This document shows, in pieces, positions 1 through 6,329 of a stretch of DNA of 7,088 nt; positions within the stretch are counted from its first letter, which is position 1, and each line of letters starts with the position of its first letter. The stretch is taken from contig JAUWDQ010000136.1 of assembly GCA_030608745.1 (NCBI GenBank), forward strand, positions 1 through 7,088. Direction: 5' to 3'. This DNA comes from Pseudomonadota bacterium. Lineage in GTDB: Bacteria > Desulfobacterota > BSN033 > WVXP01 > G020346125. A program made the translations under genes and the position numbers. The notes under the pieces are model-generated. The model worked only from the letters and a program-made list of their open reading frames with translations, made no database searches and was not told the DNA's origin.

Positions 1-284
1 GGTTTCATCTCCTCCGGGAGGAATGCGGTAATGTCCTGGTCCCGAAACACAATTTGCCCTTCATCGGCCTCGATCAGCCTCAGTATCAGCTGCCCAACCG
101 TCGTTTTCCCACAGCCGCTCTCGCCCACAAGTCCCAGGGTCTTTCCCTGCCCGATTTCCAGGTCCACCCCATCCACGGCCTTGATCCAACCGATGACCTT
201 CTGGAGAAACCCCCTCCGCACGGGGAAATATTTCTTCAAACCCTTCACCGAAAGCACGGTGTGATTGGTCCCTTGATCTACCAT
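1..284 (-). CDS. oppF: Peptide-type ABC transporter ATP-binding protein, OppF/DppF subunit, N-terminal part (runs off left edge)
   Basis: Only 94 residues are in the window; the gene continues beyond base 1. The sequence starts MVDQGTNHTVLSVKGLKKYFP and continues through KAVDGVDLEIGQGKTLGLVG to Walker A GESGCGKT (54-61), then TTVGQLILRLIEADEGQI. KYFPVRRGFLQKV followed by IKAVDGV is the hallmark that separates OppF from OppD. Gene order (after oppD) agrees. The signature and Walker B motifs lie outside the window. The start is uncertain. The ATG at 284 gives a family-like N-terminus but has only a weak AAGAG upstream. A TTG at 323, overlapping the oppD stop (TTGA) and placed 8 nt after GAGG, would add 13 residues (M)TDQGKIVDKSKA. 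I give the shorter form as the minimum. Confidence 0.93.
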   Translation of the reverse strand, partial: MVDQGTNHTVLSVKGLKKYFPVRRGFLQKVIGWIKAVDGVDLEIGQGKTLGLVGESGCGKTTVGQLILRLIEADEGQIVFRDQDITAFLPEEMK

Positions 285-319
285 CGCTTTGCTCTTATCT
301 ACAATCTTGCCTTGATCTG

Positions 320-1315
320 TCAACTTCCTTTCCTCTGTCTATAGGTAACCGGACACCGCGCAAAATGGTGATCTTCAAAATCACACATCTCAGGAAACTC
401 CCTCCGACAGTTCTCCTGCACATAAGGACAACGGGGATGGAAGGGGCATCCCTGGGGTTTGTAGGCAGGGTCAGGGACGGCGCCTGGTATGGAATAAAGC
501 GGCTGTCCTTTCCTCGCCCGACTCGGGAGGGAAGCCAGAAGTCCCATGGTGTAGGGATGGCAGGGATTGCGAAAGATCTGCTCCACATTGCCGACTTCTG
601 CGAAGATACCGGCATACATGACATGGATCCGGTCCGCAATCTCGGCTACCACGGCCAGGTTATGGGTAATGTACAGGAGGGCCATCTGCCTCTTTTCCTT
701 GAGTTCCCTGAAGAGGTGGAGTATTTGGTCCTGAATGGTAACATCAAGGGCCGTCGTCGGCTCATCGGCAATGACGAGGTCGGGTTTGCAAGCCAGGGAC
801 ATAGCAATCATGACGCGCTGTCGCTGTCCTCCGCTGAGGTTGTGGGGATAGTCCCTCATACGCTCCTCTGGAGACGCGATCCCCACGTCGGTGAGGAGTT
901 CGACTGTCATCCGGTGCGCCTCGGTTTTCTCCACGGTATCATGGGTGGTGATCGCCTCCTCGATCTGATCGCCGATGGTGAAGACCGGATTGAGGGAGGT
1001 CATGGGTTCCTGGAAGATCATGGAAATCTCTTTGCCCCGGATCTCTTGGAGGGCCTCTTCATCGAGATCAAGAAGGTTTTTTCCCTTGAAGAGGATCTCC
1101 CCCCCCGGGATCTCTCCGGGAGGCTGCGGAACCAGCCCGAGTATAGCGAGGGCCGAAACGGTCTTGCCACAGCCGGACTCGCCAACGAGGCAGACGGTCT
1201 CTCCCTCTCTCACATCGTAGCTCACCCCATCCACAGCTCTGGATACGGTATTATCGCTGTGGAAAAAGACCTTCAGATCATGGACCGAAAGCAATATTTC
1301 GTTTCTAAGTGCCAT
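320..1315 (-). CDS. oppD: Peptide-type ABC transporter ATP-binding protein, OppD/DppD subunit
   Basis: 331 residues, typical for OppD/DppD. All ATPase motifs are present: Walker A GESGCGKT (45-52), Q-loop Gln102 (IFQEPMTSLNP), signature LSGGQ (160-164), Walker B LVIADEP with Asp184 and Glu185 (180-186), D-loop TALD (188-191) and switch His218 (YITHNL). The 'oligopeptide/dipeptide C-terminal' extension begins at HPYTMGLLASLPS (253-265). It carries cysteines 290, 296, 303, 311 and 321 (GCPFHPRCPY, then ENC, EMC, RCP). Four of these match the cluster-binding pattern reported in DppD-type structures, where a [4Fe-4S] cluster sits in this extension. The protein works on the cytoplasmic face as a heterodimer with OppF, docking on the EAA loops of OppB and OppC. 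It lies 57 nt after oppC and its stop touches or precedes the oppF start. The start is chosen because ALRNEILLSVHDLKV is the usual N-terminal strand, although its ribosome binding site is weak. Confidence 0.96.
   Translation of the reverse strand: MALRNEILLSVHDLKVFFHSDNTVSRAVDGVSYDVREGETVCLVGESGCGKTVSALAILGLVPQPPGEIPGGEILFKGKNLLDLDEEALQEIRGKEISMIFQEPMTSLNPVFTIGDQIEEAITTHDTVEKTEAHRMTVELLTDVGIASPEERMRDYPHNLSGGQRQRVMIAMSLACKPDLVIADEPTTALDVTIQDQILHLFRELKEKRQMALLYITHNLAVVAEIADRIHVMYAGIFAEVGNVEQIFRNPCHPYTMGLLASLPSRARKGQPLYSIPGAVPDPAYKPQGCPFHPRCPYVQENCRREFPEMCDFEDHHFARCPVTYRQRKGS
332..335 (-). promoter_or_regulatory. Possible ribosome binding site favouring a TTG start for oppF at 323
   Basis: The minus strand reads GAGG within the last oppD codons, 8 nt before TTG at 323-321, which overlaps the oppD TGA as TTGA. 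Spacing and overlap are typical of translational coupling. The ATG at 284 lacks a comparable site. Confidence 0.4.
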
Positions 1316-1372
1316 TGGGCTTGATTCACCGTCGTTAAATTTAGCCAGGGTTTGTATCCAGCTTGAGTTTGA
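1316..1372 (-). other. 57-nt oppC-oppD gap, open in frame, weak ribosome binding site
   Basis: This is the largest gap in the window. On the minus strand the oppC TAG is followed by exactly 19 sense codons in the same frame and then the oppD ATG, with no stop between. The only Shine-Dalgarno-like match is GGTGA, about 11 nt before the ATG, which is weak and far away. I see no promoter, hairpin or small gene in it. Confidence 0.5.
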
Positions 1373-2545
1373 CTATCGCTCCCTCAATTTTGGGTTGAGC
1401 ACCTCGCGCAGTCCCTCGCCAAAAAGATTAAAAGCCAACACCACAATGAGAACGGCAACGCCCGGTACAAAGGTCAGCCATGGAGCATCAAAAAGAAAAT
1501 TCTTCCCGTTTGAGAGGATATTTCCCCACGTGGCGTCAGGCGGAGGAACGCCAAAGCCGAGAAAACTGAGACCCGCCTCCGTCAGAATGGCCGTGGCAAT
1601 GCCGATGGTCGCCGAAACCAGAACCGGTGCCATGGCATTTGGAACCATGTGTCTGAAAATAATCCTCCAGTTGGATACCCCGAGGGCCCTGGCCGCCGTG
1701 ACAAAGTCCTGCTCCCGAAGGGAGAGAAATTCTGCCCTCACGAATCGTGCCGCTCCCATCCAGCTGGTCAGTCCGATGACGATCATGATGGTGTATATGC
1801 TGGCCGGGAGCAGGGCTACCACCGTGAGAATCAGAAAGAAACTGGGAAAGCAGAGCATGATATCGATCAACCCCGTTATGAGGACATCCACCGAAAAGAG
1901 GTTGAGAAACAGCACCGAAAAACCCATGGGAATCGGCCGCTTCGCCTTTGAATTTCCCATTCGGATGAGGACGGCAGCAACCGCGGCACCGAGAAGAACC
2001 ATAAGGACCCCAACTGCTGTTCCTCCCAAGAGAATCCCAATGATTCCCCCACCCAGAAGGACGGAGGCGAGAAGGGAGCCGAGATTAATCTGGCTACTAC
2101 CGTAATATCCTCCGATTCCCCCGAGAAATACCCCTATGACCACAGCTATTCCAACAGCGACAAAGCCCACGGTCAAGGAGACCCATGACCCCTGAAACAT
2201 CCGGGAGAAGACATCCCGTCCCAGGTCATCGGTCCCGAAGAGATAGATCCCGAGTCTCGGTACTTCCTCGGGTTTGAGGGTCTCCAGATTGGGCTTTGAT
2301 AAGGGAGGGCGGAGTTTTTCCTGGAGCCGTACCAAGGCCGGGTTGAAGTAGGGATCCCTTCCGTAGGTCAGTACCCGGCCGGTCACGGCAATGATGAAAA
2401 AGGCAACAAAAATCATCAACCCGGCCATGGCCAGGCGATTTTTCCTGAAGAGGCCCCAGTTCTCTTGAAATAATGTCTTTTTTGGTGTCTCTAAGACTCC
2501 ACCCTCTGGAAAGGCAGAGCCTCTTTTCTCATTTACGCCCATCAT
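1373..2545 (-). CDS. oppC: Peptide-type ABC transporter permease, OppC/DppC subunit, with hydrophobic insertion
   Basis: 390 residues, about 90 longer than E. coli OppC or DppC (about 300). A cytoplasmic N-terminus (FQENWGLFRKNRLAMAGL, 26-43) leads into helix 1 (about 40-58). The periplasmic loop ends in the family motif FGTDDLGRDVFSR (103-115). Helix 2 is about 122-143 and ends in GGIGGYYG (142-149). In ordinary OppC this is followed directly by a 'xVD' and the next helix; here SVD does not come until about 218. The intervening 68 residues contain a glycine-rich hydrophobic stretch (about 155-195, enough for two short helices) and a basic loop (NSKAKRPIPMG, 198-208). Afterwards the fold resumes: DIMLCFPSFFLIL (228-240), EAA loop about 272-303 (AARALGVSNWRIIF at 284-297), GLSFLGFGVPPPDATWG (325-341) and C-terminal LREVLNP (379-385). 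The start ATG overlaps the oppB stop by 4 nt with AGGA 7 nt upstream. The docking loop looks intact, so the subunit is probably functional. The TAG stop lies in frame with oppD. Confidence 0.94.
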   Translation of the reverse strand: MMGVNEKRGSAFPEGGVLETPKKTLFQENWGLFRKNRLAMAGLMIFVAFFIIAVTGRVLTYGRDPYFNPALVRLQEKLRPPLSKPNLETLKPEEVPRLGIYLFGTDDLGRDVFSRMFQGSWVSLTVGFVAVGIAVVIGVFLGGIGGYYGSSQINLGSLLASVLLGGGIIGILLGGTAVGVLMVLLGAAVAAVLIRMGNSKAKRPIPMGFSVLFLNLFSVDVLITGLIDIMLCFPSFFLILTVVALLPASIYTIMIVIGLTSWMGAARFVRAEFLSLREQDFVTAARALGVSNWRIIFRHMVPNAMAPVLVSATIGIATAILTEAGLSFLGFGVPPPDATWGNILSNGKNFLFDAPWLTFVPGVAVLIVVLAFNLFGEGLREVLNPKLRER

Positions 2546-3498
2546 AACCGAATCCTGGGGTCGACGACCATGTAGAGGAGATCCGAGATAAACGTCCCAA
2601 CCAATACGAGTATGGCGGATATGAAGTTAACCGTGAGAATCACCGGGTAGTCACGGGCCAAAATGGCCTCATAGGCCATCCGTCCCATCCCGGGCCAGGA
2701 GAAGATAGACTCGATAATGACAGACCCTCCGATGAGCCCAGGAAGGATCAGACCAAACATCGTCACAAAAGGCAGGAGCGCATTCCTGAGGGCATGCTTA
2801 TAGTGAACCTTGTCGGCTGGCAGCCCCTTGGCCTTAGCCGTTCTAACATAGTCCTGGCTCTCCACCTCAAGCATCTGATTCCGCACATAGCGGGAGAGCA
2901 CGGCAATGCCTCCTGCACCGAAAAGAATTGAGGGAAGCAGTAAATGCCATACCCGGTCCATCAGCCAGCTCCATCCGGTTGAAGAGATCCCGAAGGTTTC
3001 CATACCGATAACCGGCACATGGAACTGGGTTACCACGAAGATGATCAGCATATAGGCGAAGAAGAACCCGGGAATGGATATAAGGAGATAGGCGAGGAAG
3101 GTAGTGCTCCGGTCATAGAAACTCCCGCGTCGGATTGCGGCATGAATCCCTACGGGAAAGGAAAGGGTCCAGGTGATGAGCGTTCCCAGGATGAACAGGG
3201 GAAGGCTATTGAGAAACCGCTCGTAAATCTTCCCCAAGACCGGGCGATTATCCTTCCAGGAAACGCTCTTCCCACTGATGAGGTCTCGGTAGAAGTAGAA
3301 GTACTGCACATGGAGGGGTTTATCCAGGTGAAACTCCTTACGGAACCGCTCCAAAACCTCCTGGGTAAATATGGGGTTCAACGGGTCAATCTGGCTCGGC
3401 TCTCCGGGGGCCAGGTAAATAATGAGAAAGGATATCACAGAGACGAAAAACAGGGTGATAATTTTTTGAATGAGGCTTCGACCCAGAAAGGCAAGCAT
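2542..3498 (-). CDS. oppB: Peptide-type ABC transporter permease, OppB/DppB subunit
   Basis: 318 residues, normal for OppB/DppB (about 306-340). It is an inner-membrane protein with six predicted helices: about 10-30, 98-119, 133-157, 185-203, 240-262 and 285-311. A periplasmic loop of about 65 residues follows helix 1 (LAPGEPSQIDP, then EFHLDKPLHVQY), typical of the BPD_transp_1 N-terminal extension. The EAA-type cytoplasmic loop that docks on the ATPase is at 216-243 (DYVRTAKAKGLPADKVHYKH, then ALRNALLP). The family signatures SIFSWPGMGR (264-273) and C-terminal VDPRIRL (312-318) are intact. With OppC it forms the solute channel. It starts 3 nt after the binding-protein stop, and its TGA overlaps the oppC start (ATGA), so the two permeases are probably translationally coupled. 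No truncation or missing motif was seen. Assignment to the OppB family is secure; dipeptide versus oligopeptide specificity is not. Confidence 0.96.
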   Translation of the reverse strand: MLAFLGRSLIQKIITLFFVSVISFLIIYLAPGEPSQIDPLNPIFTQEVLERFRKEFHLDKPLHVQYFYFYRDLISGKSVSWKDNRPVLGKIYERFLNSLPLFILGTLITWTLSFPVGIHAAIRRGSFYDRSTTFLAYLLISIPGFFFAYMLIIFVVTQFHVPVIGMETFGISSTGWSWLMDRVWHLLLPSILFGAGGIAVLSRYVRNQMLEVESQDYVRTAKAKGLPADKVHYKHALRNALLPFVTMFGLILPGLIGGSVIIESIFSWPGMGRMAYEAILARDYPVILTVNFISAILVLVGTFISDLLYMVVDPRIRL

Positions 3499-3501
3499 CC
3501 C

Positions 3502-5625
3502 TTACCCCTCCACCTCAAATCTGGGAACCTCGGGGAGTTTGATCCACTTATTGAAATAGAACCCGTAGTTTCCCGTCTTTGTAGGTTTAATCCGGCTGTA
3601 TCGCACCGTGCCATCAGGATCGACCTCCTTGATGACGATGCGTCTGTCTAAAATGGCGGTCCATTTTCTAACGTAAAGGAAGGTGTAGGGCTGCTCCTGG
3701 GCAATGATCTCATGGAGGTTATGGCAGTATTGCACCTGCCGATCATGGTCGTATTCTTGCCGAATCTTGATGATGAGGTCGTCCGCCTCCTCATTCCGGA
3801 AGGCCACAAAATTGAGCTGATTGGGCTGGGTCTGGCTCGAGTGCCAGATCTGATAGAGATCCGGTTCGATTCCCATGGACCAACCGAGGATCAGGGCATC
3901 AAAATCGAGTTTATTCACTCGCTCCTGGATAAAGACCGCCCATTCCAGAACGGAGGTCCGCACGTCGATACCGATTTTCCGCCAGGAATCCTGGGCTATG
4001 GAAAGGATCGCCTTCCGAAGGTTGTTACCCTGATTGGTGATGAGGGTGAATTGGAGGCGTTTTCCGTCTTTCTCAAGCCACCCTTCGGGCCCCTTTTCCC
4101 ATCCCGTCTCGGCCAGGAGCTTGAGGGCCCCCTCAGGATCATATGGAAGCGGCTCAATGGCGTGATTGTAGAAGTCAGTCTGTTTGACAAAAGGCCCGGT
4201 GATGCTTTCCCCTTGCTCGTAAAGCACATACTTAATAATCTTGTCCACATCGATGGCCATGCCCAGGGCTTGCCTGACCCGACGATCCTTAAAGGGTTCT
4301 CTTCGCATGTTATAGCCGATATACGTGTAGCCAAAGGAGAGGCCGGAGAAGCTCTGGTAGGTTGGATCATTCTTCAGGCGCTCCACCTGATGGGGTTCGA
4401 CCCCGTATTGATCAACTGTCCCAGCGTAGAATTCCATTTCCTGTGTGAGGAGGTCCGGCACGATCCGTAATGTGTACCCTTTGTAGTTGGGAGGTCCCTC
4501 CCAGTAATCGTCAAACCGCTTGAGCACGATGTACTGATCGGTCTTCCACTCACGGAAACGAAAAGGGCCGCATCCGACGGGCTTCCGGCTGAGCTCACTC
4601 TGGCGGAGAAAAAATTTTTCCGGGTTCATTCCTCTACGCTTAGCCTCCTCGCGAAGGGCCCTGGAATTGAGAAGGTGAGCGGGCAAAATACCCATGCCCC
4701 AGGTGCCCAGGGCCGGCGAGTAGAGCCGCTTGTAGACGATTCGGATGGTCAGGGGGTCGAGAACCTCGACCGCTTTAATAGGTTCGTAATCCGCAATCCG
4801 AGGGGACAGGTTTTTCGGGTTCATGATGGCTTCGTATGTGAACCTGACATCCTCCGCGTCAAAGACGTGTCCATCGTGGAATCGGACGTTGGATCTCAAA
4901 TGGAAGACAATGACGGGATTATTTTCCGTGGCTGGAAGCAGTTCCCGCGCGTATGCAGATCTTTTAGAGGAGAAAGTCTCAGGAAGGATGTCAATGAACC
5001 GCGCCCCATCAAAGGAGGAGAAGTATTCCCTTCCCAAGAGTCCCGAGAGGTGATCGAAAAGCTCCTGGTCCACATCCTTGAGGACCATGCGGATCCTGGG
5101 GGGAGCCGCCACCCGAATGGTTACCGGTACCGCCTCCCCCCCAGCGCCCTTCTCCTGCTTTGATACCTCGAAGGTTCTCGCCGGAAGCGCCTCAAGCTTC
5201 TCGATGTTTGCCAGGGATTTCGAAAGCTTGTCCTCTCTCTCTTTTCGGTCCCGAATCGCATCTCCGAGGAGCCGGATTATCCCTTGTGCATCTGCTTTTC
5301 CGAGGTTTGGAATCCAGGCCTCATCATTGATGTAGAAATAGGCCTCCTCGAAGATCTCCCAGTGGGTTGCCAGGCGCCCCCTGAAATTTAATTCTTCGTC
5401 GCGGTCGATGAGGCCTTCAAACACCTTGGATTCAATGGCGCTGCTGGCACTGTCAGCCGAGAGAATGGGGTTCAGTATCTGGGCGTCCCCGATGGAGGCG
5501 TCGATGTATTCGTTCAGTCGTTCGGGATTGCCCCGGGTCTGTTCCTCATAGGTGGGCACATACAAGTAGGAATGAAGGAGAAATAGGATGAGAAACGTTG
5601 GAACGGCTATCAGGATACGACGCAT
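3502..5625 (-). CDS. oppA: Peptide-type ABC transporter substrate-binding protein (SBP family 5), long form with insertion
   Basis: 707 residues against about 500-550 for typical OppA/DppA. Family 5 landmarks are clear: IGDAQILNPILSADSAS (45-61), VFEGL (68-72), a WEI strand (89-91), FHLRSNVRFHDGHVFDAEDV (241-260), FTYEAIMNP (262-270), GCGPFRFREW (351-360), FKDRRVRQALGMAID (445-459), then the C-terminal lobe with FDALILGWSMGIEPD (575-589). Between WEI and VIVFHLR, normally adjacent strands, lie about 145 extra residues (about 92-236). They include a charged helical stretch (115-148) and a beta-rich part (TIRVAAPPRIRMVLK). The N-terminus MRRILIAVPTFLILFLLHSYLY is a signal-like hydrophobic segment with no cysteine, so this is not a lipoprotein; it is either cleaved or kept as a membrane anchor. 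The protein would bind a peptide or related solute in the periplasm for the permeases encoded just downstream (3-nt gap). The substrate cannot be read from sequence; nickel, oligosaccharide and opine binders share this family. Confidence 0.93.
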   Translation of the reverse strand: MRRILIAVPTFLILFLLHSYLYVPTYEEQTRGNPERLNEYIDASIGDAQILNPILSADSASSAIESKVFEGLIDRDEELNFRGRLATHWEIFEEAYFYINDEAWIPNLGKADAQGIIRLLGDAIRDRKEREDKLSKSLANIEKLEALPARTFEVSKQEKGAGGEAVPVTIRVAAPPRIRMVLKDVDQELFDHLSGLLGREYFSSFDGARFIDILPETFSSKRSAYARELLPATENNPVIVFHLRSNVRFHDGHVFDAEDVRFTYEAIMNPKNLSPRIADYEPIKAVEVLDPLTIRIVYKRLYSPALGTWGMGILPAHLLNSRALREEAKRRGMNPEKFFLRQSELSRKPVGCGPFRFREWKTDQYIVLKRFDDYWEGPPNYKGYTLRIVPDLLTQEMEFYAGTVDQYGVEPHQVERLKNDPTYQSFSGLSFGYTYIGYNMRREPFKDRRVRQALGMAIDVDKIIKYVLYEQGESITGPFVKQTDFYNHAIEPLPYDPEGALKLLAETGWEKGPEGWLEKDGKRLQFTLITNQGNNLRKAILSIAQDSWRKIGIDVRTSVLEWAVFIQERVNKLDFDALILGWSMGIEPDLYQIWHSSQTQPNQLNFVAFRNEEADDLIIKIRQEYDHDRQVQYCHNLHEIIAQEQPYTFLYVRKWTAILDRRIVIKEVDPDGTVRYSRIKPTKTGNYGFYFNKWIKLPEVPRFEVEG
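3507..3511 (-). promoter_or_regulatory. Ribosome binding site of oppB, inside the 3' end of the binding-protein gene
   Basis: The minus strand reads GGAGG, ending 8 nt before the oppB ATG at 3498. It overlaps the last sense codons of the upstream gene (GTG GAG GGG TAA), so translation of the two genes is probably coupled. Confidence 0.7.
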
Positions 5626-5634
5626 GGTATTGAT

Positions 5635-5642
5635 CTTCCTCC
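5635..5642 (-). promoter_or_regulatory. Ribosome binding site of the oppA-like gene
   Basis: The minus strand reads GGAGGAAG in the 20-nt gap after the rlpA stop. The GGAGG core ends 12 nt before the ATG at 5625, and the overlapping GGAAG ends 9 nt before it. This strong site supports the annotated start of the binding protein. Confidence 0.6.
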
Positions 5643-5645
5643 CCT

Positions 5646-6320
5646 CTACCGAGGCGCAACAAGGACGGAATATCCCATGTCGGCCAGTTGTGCTGCCATT
5701 CGGTAAGCCCTCTCCCTCGTGTTGAAGTGGCCAATTCTCACCCGGTAATAGCGGGTCTCCGGGGTTTCGAACACGGATATGTAGACATCGCGGATTTCCC
5801 TCCCGAGTGCATTGCTCAGTTTCACCGCATTGCCCTTATCGGAGAAAGCTCCTACCTGAACGGTAAAGCCCCTGCCAAAACCCTTGCTCTCACTTCTTAC
5901 GATAAGGGACCTTCGCTTCAAGACCACTACCTTCACCCTGGCCGTTCCCTTCTCCACCATGTCGATGCTCCTGGCGGCGGCATAGGATAGGTCGATGATC
6001 CTCCCCTTCACGAAAGGGCCCCGGTCGTTTATCTTAACCTCGACGGATCTGTTGTTCTCCAAGTTGGTCACCATGGCATAGGTGTCCAGGGGTAATGTCT
6101 TATGGGCAGCGGTCAATTGATACATATCGTAAATCTCACCGCTTGCCGTGGGGTTACCATGGAATTTTTTCCCGTACCATGAGGCGACTCCGTGTTGGAC
6201 TATTCCCACGCCGCTTCGGTCCTCGTAGCGGATTTCGGCCCTTTTAAGGGTGCACGAGGAGATCAGAAGGAGCCCGCATGTGGTGAACAGAAGGTATCGA
6301 TGGATTTTTAACCACTTCAT
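5646..6320 (-). CDS. rlpA: RlpA-family septal ring lytic transglycosylase, lipoprotein with SPOR domain
   Basis: 224 residues. The N-terminus is a lipoprotein signal: basic MKWLKIHR, a hydrophobic stretch, then lipobox ISSC with Cys23 as the lipidation site. No Asp follows Cys23, which favours outer-membrane sorting in Gram-negatives. The double-psi beta-barrel spans about 43-135 with GVASWYG (44-50), NPTASGE (56-62), AAHKTLP (71-77), INDRGPF (97-103) and RIIDLSYAAA (107-116). Glu62, Asp65, His73 and Asp99 fall at the conserved positions shown to matter in Pseudomonas RlpA, so the enzyme is probably active. A SPOR domain covers about 151-222 (FTVQVGAFSD, then YYRVRIGHF); such domains bind glycan strands lacking stem peptides at the division septum. 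In Pseudomonas, RlpA cleaves these denuded glycans. The ATG is preceded by AGGT at about 9 nt. It sits 9 nt after the radical SAM gene and 20 nt before the binding-protein gene, so it is probably in the same operon as the peptide importer, an uncommon neighbour. Confidence 0.95.
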   Translation of the reverse strand: MKWLKIHRYLLFTTCGLLLISSCTLKRAEIRYEDRSGVGIVQHGVASWYGKKFHGNPTASGEIYDMYQLTAAHKTLPLDTYAMVTNLENNRSVEVKINDRGPFVKGRIIDLSYAAARSIDMVEKGTARVKVVVLKRRSLIVRSESKGFGRGFTVQVGAFSDKGNAVKLSNALGREIRDVYISVFETPETRYYRVRIGHFNTRERAYRMAAQLADMGYSVLVAPR

Positions 6321-6329
6321 CCCGTTGAC

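Noticed and set aside
365..1324. A 319-codon open frame on the plus strand opposite oppD.
   Set aside because: It lies antisense to an ATPase with every catalytic motif intact, shows no recognisable domain, and is explained by codon bias of the minus-strand gene.
3996..4370. Minus-strand open frames in other phases inside the binding-protein gene (also 4374-4598), which might suggest a frameshift.
   Set aside because: The main frame is continuous through this region with family motifs on both sides, so there is no frameshift.
3712..4470. A 252-codon plus-strand open frame opposite the binding-protein gene, and similar long plus-strand frames at 1395-2105 and 3019-3651.
   Set aside because: All lie antisense to well-recognised genes and their translations match no family I know. 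They look like mirror frames.
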